Assembly (NCBI GenBank): GCA_947172415.1
Contig: OX359197.1
Location: forward strand, 6,883,673 to 6,947,672
Reading direction: 5' to 3'
DNA length: 64,000 nucleotides
Origin: Chondrosia reniformis
Taxonomy: Eukaryota > Porifera > Demospongiae > Chondrillida > Chondrillidae
Under the pieces are notes generated by a model. That model saw nothing but the letters and a program-made list of their open reading frames with translations. It was not told the DNA's origin and searched no databases. The first letter of the stretch is position 1; the number at the start of each line of letters is the position of its first letter. The translations under genes were made by a program, and so were the position numbers. Shown piece after piece: positions 48,739 to 60,240 of the stretch.

Positions 48739-50519
48739 CTACAAGCGAGCTATCTCATGGTTGCAGTTGGGACATCTGTGAATAACTTCTCTGTAATCAC
48801 AACAACTACAACCTCGTGCAAATCTTGGGATACAGATACTACAAAGGGAGTAATACGTATAGCTTATATTTATACTTTACCTTGCACACATACTGTATTT
48901 TATACTCAAAAATGCAGTTAATACTTTACACTCATAGGAACTATATGCAGCTTGCAATTGGCTTGTTTTATTTCACAGATATACATGTATCACCTCAAAA
49001 TAAATTCAAAGTATTATCAAATGGACAAATATGTGACTAAAACTCATCTATAATTATTCATGTCCAATGAGATGAGAATGAATGAGAATAAAATTCAAAT
49101 TAGAACAGCTTAATAATATTAATGTGTATATCATGATAGCCAAAGTATATCTAAACACATAAGTGATATATGTATGGTTTAGAAATACTCGTACTTTGTT
49201 TATAGCACATACAAACTAGCCTTTCCTTTTTCCTAGTTTGGAGAAATTGACAATTCAGAGTTTGTATATGTATATGTATATGTATATGTATTAGTTATAC
49301 CACGGTGCTGAGGTGTGCATGGGTTTTATATGTACAAGTCATGAGGGCGAGTACGTATAAAATCCATATACACTGAAGCACCGTGGTATGAGTGATATAT
49401 ACTCCGTAGCTTCTTATCGTTATTTTGGCGGGACTTTCAGGATGGCTCATCTAGCGTCTGGTTAGTTTTGCTTAAACGCTGACGAATTCATAGAATGCTC
49501 TTGCCCTGACTACTCCAACTGTCCTAAATGTAGGGAGAATTGTCCACCCCCCAAGTAGAAACATTATAGTTTACCATATTTGGGCAGGGATATAACAGGA
49601 TTTAAGAAGCTGATGCAGTATATAGCTTCTTAAATCCTGTTATATCCCGGTTATGAAATTTAAACACAGGCAACCGACAATGGAGTATATGTCTCTATAT
49701 ACGCTGTTACCAGGGCAATGCTGAGGTGTTGAATTCCATAACTGAGGTATACCTACAATAAGAGGCTCACTCCAGGGTATAACTACAATAGGATGTCTAG
49801 GCTCTTATGGTGTTAATTGATTTAATGCAATAACAATGAAAAAGGTCAAAAGAATCCCGCCAAATGTTCATTTAAACCCTATATTTATTCTTATTCTTAT
49901 TCTTATTATTATTATTAAAGTGACTATCAGTATACAAGCTGACCAGCCAGGTTTGGCTTATTAGTCACAAAAAGATTAGTGAGGGTGTTTACAATAAATT
50001 ATGATGGAGATAAGAGGGATTGTCTAAGATTATACATTCTATAAATAAAGTTAATGACTTTGTATTGTCAGAACTTAAAAGATATTGTAATTTAGTGGAG
50101 GGAGACATACATGTAAAATTGGGATTAAGATAGGTACAGTGGGTGTTCGTATACATATATATGTGTAATACAAGTGAATCTGAATCTCACAATATAATCC
50201 CCCCAAATAGAACCAATACGACCAGCACTGCTACTATTAGCACACCAAACAGGACGAACAGTACAACGATCCAGAAGGTGATACAGACGGCTTGTGTCGT
50301 CCATTCTCGCTCCAAATTTGTGGTAACTACATTATTACAATTTGGACACTTAGCTCGTCCGGGTTGTTTCTTTGTCAACGGCGCGTATGCAGCAGGTGCT
50401 GGCTGAACAACTACTACAATCGGCCGCTCGTTAGTACCCTGGGGCCGTGGAGGAGGATGGCTGGAAGGTGAGTATGGAGGAGGTTTATTTGGGGTTATCA
50501 GTGGCTGGGTCTCCGACAT
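48739..50519 (-). CDS. LITAF-domain protein, cluster copy 3
   Basis: Two exons (50519-50191, 48838-48739) join in phase to 142 aa across a 1.35-kb intron, the longest coding-region intron in the cluster. The N terminus (MSETQPLITPNKPPPYSP) has a PPPY motif, a WW-domain (Nedd4-type) docking site. The first knuckle is CPNC, then a hydrophobic segment, then exon 2 ending in DYREVIHRCPNCNHEIARL with HxCPxC. The intron carries a TIR element (49297-49389) and a perfect 24-bp hairpin (49587-49648). The frame start at 50519 is the ATG that aligns with other copies; an ATG 12 bp upstream is also possible. Confidence 0.82.
49297..49389. mobile_element. Small TIR element in LITAF3 intron
   Basis: This 93-bp sequence has inverted ends starting ATACCACGGTGCT, imperfectly paired over about 34 bp. 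It has no ORF and is probably a MITE. Confidence 0.75.
49587..49648. repeat. Perfect 24-bp inverted repeat, 14-nt loop
   Basis: The arm beginning GGGATATAACAGGATTTAAG is followed by a 14-nt spacer and its exact reverse complement. It lies in the LITAF3 intron and would fold in the pre-mRNA. Confidence 0.9.
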
Positions 50520-51070
50520 CTTATTAACCACAGAAGGTACACAACATCCGTCAATTAGACGTCAATTAGATAATAATTATTGGTAAAATTGTAAACTATA
50601 CAACTAACCGTTTCTCTAAAAAATGCAAAAGATGTGATGTGCAGTAACACGAGTAGGATCATGCATGTAACGTCGACTGATTATATAATAATTAATTAGA
50701 GTTTTGATTTAATTACTGTATATCTATAGCTATCTATTCCTTTTGCATGAATTAGAAAAAATACACTGTCGTATATACTTTATGTAATTCTATATATACC
50801 TCATAATTTAAAGTAATACTGTATACTGCTGATTTAAAGAAACGAATTTGAGAAAAAACTTTACAAGCTCTACAAGATAAGACTTCGGTCACTTTTGGCT
50901 GGTCGGTGTAATATCTTCCAGTGATTATCTGTTAATTTGCTGTTTGTCAAAAAAGTTCAACTTATATATATATATATATACTTGCATATACATAGTGCTC
51001 TCAAGGGAGTTATAACACACATATTATATATACTTGCATATACATATACTATAGTGCGCTCAATGGTCAG

Positions 51071-51959
51071 TTAGCAAGCTCTTCTCTTTTCTGCTAGTAC
51101 TGTATTGCAGACTGGGCAAGTGTGCACAGCATCCTGACAGTCAGTCATACACAATGGAATCAAACACAGACCACTAAGAGTTTAGAGGAACCAAAATAGA
51201 TCAGTTACTAACAAGTTAAAAACTTGAAATATTTTATTGCATTGGAATTTTAATTTAATTTAATTTTGGTCATATATGGATTCTGAAGTACAATCGAACA
51301 ACAAAAACTATAATTGTAATGGTCATTAAAATTAAGCATTAATTGGCTGAACTAGCTCTAATTCTAAGTTAAAATAAATATAAGATCATTACAGTATCTC
51401 TGAAAAAGGAATTCAATATACTATATATGTGTGACCATACTTCCCTTTATATGAAACATGATACTACACCACACATCCAAGATTGGCTTGAAATATGTAC
51501 AGCACATAAGATAAGACAAGCTTTTCAATTCCAATCCTTAATGAATTATAATACTCACAATAAGAAGATGCCAAGTACTAGTCCAATCAGAACCAACAAC
51601 AGCACCATCAACCAGGCATAGCTCCCTGCCTTATATGACACTCTGGTACTTATATGATTGTTACAAGATGGGCAAGTCATTATAACAGGACGATAGCCAA
51701 AGCCACAAAAGGTTGGGGCTGCCTGTTGCACAACTGTCACATTAGTGGATTGGAATCTGGTTGCTGGCTGAGGCTGTGTCATCATTGGAGGAGGCGGATA
51801 GCCACCAAGGGGTGGAGGCTGCGGCTGATAGGAGGGAGGTGGATTAGGAGGGTGCTCTTGTAGTGGAGGGGCTGTAGGAAGGTCACTCTGCTGTGGTGAT
51901 TGGTCTACAAAAGCAGCAGGCATCTCTTCAAGAAGAGGCTGAACATCACTTTGCGACAT
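51071..51959 (-). CDS. LITAF-domain protein, cluster copy 4 (PTAP and PPSY motifs)
   Basis: Two exons (51959-51559, 51173-51071) join in phase to 167 aa. The proline-rich N terminus carries PTAP (Tsg101/ESCRT-I docking) and PPSY (Nedd4-type WW docking), the same pairing of motif classes known for vertebrate LITAF. The zinc ribbon halves are CPSCNNH and, in exon 2, GLCLIPLCMTDCQDAVHTCPVC, separated by a hydrophobic helix (WLMVLLLVLIGLVLGIFLL). All expected cysteines are present. This copy is the best functional match to canonical LITAF. Family certain; orthology to LITAF itself not shown. Confidence 0.9.
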
Positions 51960-53157
51960 TTTCACTGGAAATAGGAAATATTAGCTCGTCATACGAAATT
52001 AATTGATGGAGAAAATAAACTGTATATAGAACGATTAAGTATTTTAGTAAGCATCTTCTTTGCTAAAAAAACTTGTCTGGCAAAATAGGGTTGATTATTA
52101 TAAAAACATAATTATACGATGACCAAAATTAAACCGTAGGACTTATATTCTCAGCCACATATAGTCAAGTGTCACAAGTACCTTAATATATAGTAGTCCT
52201 CCGAGCGAAATGTCAATAAAATAGATTGTATATTCCTCAGCGAAAGATTGTCCCGACGATCTTATTACGTTAGAGATCTAGCTAGTTACTATCGATTCTG
52301 ATTGATATTTATACCGTATTCTCTGTAAAAACTCGACACCAAAAAATAATTTTTTGAGAGTTGTCCAAGTTTTTTACGAGAAAACAAGTATTTCGAACTT
52401 AAAAACTCGTGGGGCGCCTGCGCCCCCTCAAAACTCGAACTACTTGCTGGTTCTTAGATATCCGGTTAACCGATTCCGGTCGTTGCTTGATTGCCGTCAA
52501 TTTCAAGGCTATATCTCGCAGAAAACGTTTTTGTGCAAGCTTTACGTTACATAGTATTAGTAAGGGTGGTTTTTAAATCCATTTCGTTCGTTCAATGTTC
52601 TACGCTAAGGAAGAGAAAGCTAATTTTAAGCTAGAAAACGAAAGCTAGCCGAGCGTCCGCCATTTTGTGACAGATACTGTATAAGGTTACGAACAGGAAG
52701 CCATACGATAACATAATTTCTGAAAACAATAATATTGGAGCAATTTAGGTTAGGTATCTTTATAGAAGTATATAGGCAGCCATTATCTTTCTACAGCACT
52801 TGAGTTTGAATGTGACTGGTTATAGTATTAAACGCTGATATCGGACAGATATGAAGCTAATACTTTGTGTCAGCATTCACAGACATCCTTAAAAGTAAAA
52901 ATGTCCAATATCCTTCATTAACATTAGATTTGTATATACCATGCAGTGGTAAATGTACATTTAGTGCTGCAACTCTGTCAAATAGATATATCTTGCCCTT
53001 TTATGTATTTTCATCTTAATCATTCAATTATATATATATTACGTTTCTAAATCTTATATGTAATCAAAAACAATTATGACTGGTATCTTGATGTATATAT
53101 AGTTTGCTGTAAGTGTCCAATGCAGTCCATTTGAAGAGTGATCCATTCGAATTCTGC
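51960..53157. other. Intergenic, LITAF4 to LITAF5
   Basis: About 1.2 kb contain the LITAF4 upstream region. A 7-bp-arm GC hairpin (GGGGCGCCTGCGCCCC) lies near 52412 within an otherwise AT-rich tract. No gene is seen. Confidence 0.4.
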
Positions 53158-54765
53158 TTAACAAGCCCTTCTCTTTTCTGCCAGCCTAGTGTTACAAACA
53201 GGACAGTGATGCACTGCGTCTTTACAACTTGATACACACAGAGGAATTAGGCAAAAACCGCTGTATAGAGACAAGAGATAAATTACACACACATATATAA
53301 TTTAAATATTTATATAATTTGTCATCTATTATGCACATAACCATTTCCTAAACTTACAATTACTGCAATCTTAATCTTTTTGTCATATTATTATTATATT
53401 AATTCCCGTCCTTTTTACGCATAATTAATTTTAATTTGGTCAAGTTATATCCATGGCAACTATGATACTGCTGAGGTTATAACTATTTTTAGTATATAAC
53501 CATATGCATGGCATTAATAAACACAAACATGCATTTATATACATACATATACAAACTAAAATACATGAAAAATCTAAGATACCATTTTCCTACATGCTAT
53601 ATGCCTATTCTGTAAAAAAGCCTATAGGGGAACAAAACCTGAAGAGAGCTTTGGATGAAGATAAAGGAGTCTATTCTTTATTTCCTTTCTCTCATTTTTT
53701 CGTCTTGTTCTCCACTGGGTTAGGGTGACACCCTCACATACTTCAAACATACATGCATACCTGCTGATTTAATTAATTTTTGGCCCAGATGTATATACTT
53801 AAATGACATATATACAAAGAATATAAAAGTTTCTTTAGACATATAAATCCACTGCATGCAAGTTCAACTGAGTTGATCCCAAACCAAATCAACAATATCA
53901 CAACAACCAAACCACATATACACATGCAACTAATATACTAATGCATGTGTATATGCATAAATCATTTTGAAATAATCATGAAAGTGTCTTATATAGTATA
54001 TCCAAATAAAACAATGAATAGTCATATTAATATATTCGTTTTCAACCTGAATACTTCTTGTATACTTCCAGTGAATGTATTTTGAAAGTAAAAATGTATA
54101 CAATTTTCTGGTTCAATGAAACAATGTACACATACACAATAGCCTCTGAATCATTAACATTCATGCATTTAGCTATTTTATATATATATATGTATATATC
54201 TGGCTTAATTGTACATATATGCATTGAATTAATAGCTATGGTGATTGATTTTGGGGTATTTTATTAATGATACTCAATCAACAGAAGATGTGATTTTAAT
54301 TAATCTTTGGAACATAACATAAACTAGCTCCATTTCACAAAACAATAATGTTATATCTTCATATACACTGTGAATGACTTACAACCAGAGGATGGGAAAT
54401 ATCCATCCCAGGAGGAACAGTGTAAATACCATTATCCACACAAACCCTCCAGCAGAGTAGGTCACTCTAGTGCTCACTGTATTGTGACATGTGGGACAGG
54501 TAACAGTGGTAGAGGAAAATCTGTAGTAACCAGACCTCACAGCAACAGGAGCTGTCTGGACAACTGTGATATTAGTGGTTCGATGTTCAGTTTGTAGTGG
54601 TGGCTGACCAGACATTGGGGGAGGAGCATAGCCGCCAGTGGGCGGGGGCTGATAAGGGGAGTTGGGCTGGGGTGGACCATACCCTGGCTGAGGAGGCATA
54701 TAACTCTGTGATGGCATATTGTAAATCAGAGGCTTTTCCTGAAGGAGGGGCTGATAGTTTGCCAT
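53158..54765 (-). CDS. LITAF-domain protein, cluster copy 5
   Basis: Two exons (54765-54383, 53260-53158) join in phase to 161 aa. The N terminus is Pro/Gly/Tyr rich (MPPQPGYGPPQ, YQPPPTGGYAPPP) as in copies 6 and 7, so these three are recent duplicates. The zinc ribbon is CPTCHNT plus, in exon 2, GFCLIPLCVSSCKDAVHHCPVC around a hydrophobic helix. A donor-like CTACAATAG...GTAAGT context upstream (near 54972 on the minus strand) suggests a 5' UTR intron, as in copies 6 and 7. The intron contains a family B repeat (53564-53720). Confidence 0.88.
53564..53730 (+). mobile_element. Dispersed repeat, family B
   Basis: This copy has CATGAAAAATCTAAGATACC, TAAAAAAGCCTATAGGGGAA and AGAGAGCTTTGGATGAAGAT, very close to the copy at 16915. 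It lies in the LITAF5 intron. Confidence 0.75.
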
Positions 54766-55051
54766 GCATGCTAAGAGAAGATAGGAATTAGCTGAGTTTG
54801 TGTACATGTATATACTTAATTAACAGCAATTGCAAATATTTAGCATCTTATAATATAACAGAATACATGCAGATATAGAAGACTGACTATAGCATCTAGA
54901 TCTATCATAAAAATTAACTTAACACTTCTTACCCAAACCTTATAATAAGCAAATTACACTATATGATCACTTACCTACAATAGACAGATGGGTTGCTGAA
55001 ATTAGGGGTTTGACCTGAATGAAACTGTACTATGGTAGTCTCTGATATATA

Positions 55052-55130
55052 TCCGAATAGAAGCCCGGGCCTCTATTTCTTTCCAGGGAGTTTTGACCCG
55101 GCCACTATTCGAGCCCTGCTTCTATACGGA
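55052..55130. mobile_element. Short GC-rich TIR element
   Basis: This 79-bp element has inverted ends TCCGAATAGAAGCCCGGGC and, on the complement, TCCGTATAGAAGCAGGGCTC. A related CCTCTAT-rich sequence is seen at 61966-62035. It lies upstream of LITAF5. Confidence 0.65.
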
Positions 55131-55467
55131 CATATACGGTATATAAACTTGAGGGGTTAATTGTCATTTTATGAATATCATCGTAATTTATATATATGTA
55201 TATGTATATATATAGATTACCTTAGTATATTGTAATTTGTACTGTATAAATACCATAAGAATAATGTTATGCATACATAATTTAGATATTACAGTACAGT
55301 TACGTTTATAGAGCCTGTGCCTTACAAGTACATAAATTAAACATATACACACTAAGAAACTGCTTAATTAAAGCAGATATTTAAATCCAATTGCTTCTTC
55401 CATACAACTTGGATGCTTGCAAGATACAATAGCTAGTTATTACGTAGATGTACCATTCTATGTGCAT

Positions 55468-56007
55468 ATCTGCTATACAATATGTACTGTACATATCAGC
55501 TATACAATATGTACTGTACATATCAGCTATACAATATGTACTGTACATATCTGCTATACAATATGTACTGTACATATCTGCTATACAATATGTACTGTAC
55601 ATATCAGCTATACAATATGTGCTGTACATATCTGCTATACAATATGTGCTGTACATATCTGCTATACAATATGTACTGTACATATCTGCTATACAATATG
55701 TACTGTACATATCAGCTATACAATATGTACTGTACATATCAGCTATACAATATGTACTGTACATATCTGCTATACAATATGTACTGTACATATCTGCTAT
55801 ACAATATGTACTGTACATATCAGCTATACAATATGTACTGTACATATCAGCTATACAATATGTACTGTACATATCCGCTATACAATATGTACTGTACATA
55901 TCTGCTATACAATATGTACTGTACATATCCGCTATACAATATGTACTGTGCATATCTGCTATACAATATGCACTGTGCATATCTGCTATACAATACGTAC
56001 TGTACAT
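55468..56007. repeat. 27-bp palindromic minisatellite, 20 copies
   Basis: Twenty units of 27 bp lie between LITAF5 and the end of LITAF6. Each holds TATGTACTGTACATA, a palindrome around one central base, plus a CAGCTATACAA/CTGCTATACAA spacer. The period is a multiple of three, so several frames stay open on both strands (YSTYCIADM-type peptides); these are not genes. Confidence 0.95.
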
Positions 56008-56237
56008 ATCTGCTATACTGTATATACTCTTATATCAGTTATAGTTGCATGTACATGCAAATGATACGTAACTGATGAGTAATACATAATAGAATGAACT
56101 CTCTTGTTCCTACAAATCCAGCAATAAAGTATAACAAAACCTTTATATATAAGGAGTCATAATTCTAACAAAGTAGCAGCCAAGACTTTCCAAAAGGAAT
56201 AGTGGGTTCTTAATAGAAGAGGTTAGGACTTCTTCAT

Positions 56238-57312
56238 TCAGCAAGATCTTGTCTTCTCCCCCAGCCTGGTATTGCAGACTGGACAGGTGTGAGTGACATC
56301 CTGACAGTCTGATACACAAAGTGGGATGAAGCAGATCCCACTATATAATAGTAATGTAAGACAACGGATGGGTTACGTATGTACAGTGGAACGAGGTAGA
56401 GTCCACTATATAGTAGTAATGTAAGACAACAGATAGGTTACGTATGTACAGTGGAACGAGGTAGAGTCCACTATATAGTAGTAATGTAAGACAACGGATA
56501 GGTTACGTATGTACAGTGGAACGAGGTAGAGTCCACTATATAGTAGTAATGTAAGACAACGGATAGGTTACGCATGTACAGTGGAACGAGGTAGAGTCCA
56601 CTATATAGTAGTAATGTAAGACAACGGATAGGTTACGTATGTACAGTGGAACGAGGTAGAGTCCAGTAAACACCTTTTCAAAAATTGATGAGAAGGTGAA
56701 CCCAGGACAGATGGCTTAAATGGCAAATGCTCTGTCCTTGACATATACAATTACCACAGCAACACTAACTTCATGCCTGCTTTCAACTGTACAAACAAAC
56801 TAATTAGTTCAACAAATATATGTAAGTGGTAATTTAATTGTATAGTTAAATTGCCGTATTTAGATCTTGTACTTGTATTAACAAAGGTATTATGTATATC
56901 TAGATATCTTTAAATAGTGGATGACTTACAACCAGAGGATGGGAAATATCCATCCCACTAGGAAGAGTATAAATACAATCATCCAGGCAAACCCTCCAGC
57001 AGAGTAGGTCACTCTAGTGCTCACTGTATTCTGGCACGTGGGACATGTGACAGTGGTAGAGGAATACCCATAGCCACCAGACGTCACGACAGCAGGAGCT
57101 GTCTGGACAACCGTCACATTTGTGTTCTGAAATCCAGTTTGTGGTGGTGGCTGACCAGACATGGGGGGAGGGGCATAGCCACCAGTGGGCGGGGGCTGAT
57201 AAGGGGGTGTGGCCTGGGGTGGACCATACCCTGGCTGAGGAGGCATGTAATTCTGTGGTGGCTCGTTATACCCTGGGGGCTTTTCCTGCATGAGAGGTTG
57301 GTGTTCAGCCAT
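56238..57312 (-). CDS. LITAF-domain protein, cluster copy 6
   Basis: Two exons (57312-56930, 56340-56238) join in phase to 161 aa. The N terminus has PPGY (PPxY class) and the shared MPPQPGYGPPQ and PPPTGGYAPPP stretches. The zinc ribbon is CPTCQNT plus, in exon 2, GICFIPLCVSDCQDVTHTCPVC, separated by WMIVFILFLVGWIFPILWL. A 5' non-coding exon is likely: a donor (CTAAAG|GTGAGT) at 57839 on the minus strand, and an acceptor (TCTTTTTAG|AGAC) at 57341, 28 bp before the ATG. The acceptor of exon 2 is repeated in a 65-bp minisatellite immediately upstream. Confidence 0.9.
56339..56665 (-). repeat. 65-bp minisatellite copying the LITAF6 exon 2 acceptor
   Basis: Five units of 65 bp, in plus orientation CACTATATAGTAGTAATGTA then AGACAACGGATAGGTTACG and GTACAGTGGAACGAGG. 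On the gene strand each unit ends TACTACTATATAG|TGG, the same as the true acceptor (TATTATATAG|TGG) at 56341. The array abuts the exon. Confidence 0.93.
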
Positions 57313-58223
57313 GTTTCACAAAAATGCGAGAGAGAAGTCTCTAAAAAGAGAAATGTAGAAACATTAGTTAGTAAACCTTGATTCAACTGAACAATAAATC
57401 AGCGAAAGTAAGATTCGCCTTTTTCTTTCATTTTAAAGACTATGGAATTCCAGCGGACAAGAACCAATCAAAATGACAACTAATCAAAACCTTTGATTTC
57501 TGAATCAGTACTGCTCCATAGACATACGTGCCTTACTAAGCAAGGCTCTGTTTCAACACCTGCCAAGGCAATCTTTACGAATTTCGTAACTGAATGCTTC
57601 TTCGTCCACTATGTCCTTCAGTGTGCGTTCTTTGGATGGTTCGTATACGCAAGGATCAGGGTAAACTGCGCTAAATCTCGCGTCATCCTATAGTAGCATT
57701 GCAAAATCGATAAATATATCTAATTCGCCAGTAAAGATGCTGGTTTAAGCCAACATAATCTCGACGACTTTCCCCCAAGGGAAAAAAGCTTTGACCAAGA
57801 GTAAAGATACATAAATCAGCGACTAAACCATCCACTCACCTTTAGTTTCGTAAAGCAGAAAAACGTCCACGTGACTAAACACGTATACTTCCGCTTCGTA
57901 AACTCCCACTGTCCGCATGCAGAGTGGATCAGTGACAAGTTACATGATTAGAAGTACCGTTCACTTAAAGCATGAATATCTCTATGTATTAGCGAATAGT
58001 GCAATAGGAGCCTTACAAGTATTCTTTATGATCTTGGCGCCACAATCCTATTACATAAGTGTAGTCTACACAAGATGCATCTGCTTTCTCTAAACGCTGG
58101 CTATTGAAATATCTACTGTAATAAAACAACTGAGATTAGCATATATACTAGGAAGTTATCCAAGAACACGTTAACAAAGGTATCAGAAGTAAACGTTTTG
58201 GTATTGTTTCCAAAGGTAGTAAG

Positions 58224-59332
58224 CTAGAAAGATCTTTTCTTCTCCCCCAGTCTAGTGTTACAGACTGGACAGGTGTGAATGGCATCCTTACAGTCTGTCA
58301 CAAACAGTGGAATTAGGCAGATACCACTACAGAAAAAGACATTAGCTAACTGTAAATGAAGAATGTCAAAACCAAAACATCAAGAGAATATATTTGAATC
58401 TGGACATACCCACTCACACTCCCCTTAGCCACTCAAAGAGATGGTCAAGCCGTAGACAGCTGTTTCATCCCTATTAGGACCTGCATTAGCATGGCATACC
58501 GTGGAATGCTAATTGAATGGCTAAGGGGAGACTCTGGTTCCCATTAGGTGAACTTTGGTTCCTCCCATTAGCTCATTGAGCTCCTCAGGAGACATGAGTG
58601 GATTGTATATAAATACACATTCAAATGATGACATCAAAGCTTTAAGATCTCAGCTCTAGATCTATTTTTTGAAAATAGTAAAGTATATGTAAAAATTCTT
58701 AAGTTTTCTTTTCCTTTTTAAGGCAAATACTCAGGTATATTCAAATGCTCAATTTATAGTGCCAACAATATGGCCAATGCATACAGATAGCCTAATTAAC
58801 CTCCTTTCCAGTATGCAGCCACCTCTTTAATAAGGTCAGATTCAACTGACTAGACTATAGACAAACTGTATTTATGAGGTGCCCAACCAGTTTTGAGTAT
58901 TGAGGTGTTGTTCACCTCTTGACATACAAATGGTAGAGTATGCATCACTTACAACCATAAAATGGGAAATATCCACCCAACAAGGAACAGGATAAAAACT
59001 ATCATCCACGCAAACCCTCCTGCTTCATAGGACACTCGAGTGGAAACTTCATTGTGGCATGTGGGACATGTGACAGTCACAGGGGAATACCCGTAGCCAC
59101 CAGATGTCACAGTAGGAGCTGTCTTCACAACCGTCACATTTGTGGTCTGATATCCAGTTTGTGGTATTGGCTGACCAGCAGTTGGGGGAGGGGCATAGCC
59201 ACCAGTGGGCGGGGGCTGATAAGGGGGTGTGGCCTGGGGTGGACCATACCCTGGCTGAGGAGGCATGTAACTCTGTGGTGGCTCGTTATACCCCTGAGGC
59301 TTTCCTTGGAGAAGAGGTTTGGTTTCAGCCAT
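58224..59332 (-). CDS. LITAF-domain protein, cluster copy 7
   Basis: Two exons (59332-58953, 58326-58224) join in phase to 160 aa. It is the closest relative of copy 6 (shared YNEPPQ.YMPPQPGYGPPQAT and PPPTGGYAPPP), but its PPGY has become PQGY, so that WW motif is lost. The zinc ribbon is CPTCHNE plus, in exon 2, GICLIPLFVTDCKDAIHTCPVC; one cysteine of the usual IPLC is Phe here. A 5' non-coding exon is likely, with its donor at 59598 on the minus strand (ACTAG|GTAAGT). The intron contains a MITE family A copy. It is head to head with the Ig-domain gene. Confidence 0.88.
58393..58640. mobile_element. MITE-like repeat, family A (diverged copy)
   Basis: Matches to the 40955 element include GGTCAAGCCGTAGACAGCTG and CCTATTAGGACCTGCATTAG. 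An inverted second half also reads back, from AAGGGGAGACTCTGGTTCCC to CTCCTCAGGAGACATGAGTG. The copy therefore looks like a head-to-head fusion of two parts. It lies in the LITAF7 intron. Confidence 0.7.
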
Positions 59333-60240
59333 GTTTCACAAATGAACGATCGAGAGAGAAGTCACAAACTATGGAACTAGAAAGATCAACAAGTAAGGAA
59401 TCTTGTGTGTAAGACGATATGCTGCAAACATGTTAGAAAATTACGCAATCATTTTATAGACTAGCTACAGTCTAAACCAGAATATTATTCAGTAATTAGA
59501 TGATTAGTGTGACCATAAGGCTCCTGTCATCACTAAATTCTGTCTATATAGCAACACTTACAATTTTAAGATACAGAAAAAGGCTAACGATTACTTACCT
59601 AGTTCACTCTGCACCATTAGACCTACTCACGTGACTTTTGCTAAAGCCCCGCCTATCCATTAATGGGAAAAACCCTAGCGAGTCTTCGTATAAATCGCTA
59701 AATTTCCTTGGAATTCGTAGCGAACCAGTGGCGTTGCTGCAAAGATTTGAGGCCATAGACGTGCTGCTCATTTAAGGTAAAATATGAAGTTATATATATC
59801 TAGAGATTATACATTAGCTAAATAGAGCGATGGCGTGTTACTTTGTCATTGCGCTGTACCGCATATGACGGCGACTTTGCAAAGAATTTCTAAATAAGCA
59901 TACGGGCGTTATTGTTAGAGATCTACCCTTTTCAACAGCTGCTTGGTCCTCAAGCTCAATTAACGCACCACTCCGTAGTTCTGTCCTTTGTCTGTCAGTA
60001 GATTGTTTGCCGGATATTTTCGGCGGAATATTCGCTTTCTTTAAAAATTTTACATATAGGCGCTGTCGGCTAAAGTAAACTCGCTAAACGGACACTACAA
60101 GTTACCAAACTCTCGCTAGTACAATTTTAGACCTATAATCTTGAATTATAAAGATGTAATTAAAAATTGTATAACGGCGAAATTATTAAATATATATTTT
60201 TTTCTACAGGTATCTAATTATACTGTAATATACTTGAAGT
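59333..60240. promoter_or_regulatory. Divergent 5' region, LITAF7 / Ig gene
   Basis: This holds the probable 5' non-coding exon of LITAF7 (ending at 59599 on the minus strand). For the Ig gene it holds a probable 5' UTR exon ending near 59777 (CATTTAAG|GTAAAA) and its acceptor TTTCTACAG just before 60211. The space between about 59620 and 59760 is the candidate shared promoter. The assignment rests on splice signals only. Confidence 0.5.

Noticed and set aside
55381..56075. Four ORFs of about 200 aa on both strands over the 27-bp array
   Set aside because: They are open only because the 27-bp unit lacks stops; no start context, family or exon links.
59054..59412. Plus-strand ORFs over LITAF7 exon 1
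   Set aside because: Antisense shadows of the proline-rich LITAF exon; similar shadows occur over copies 5 and 6.
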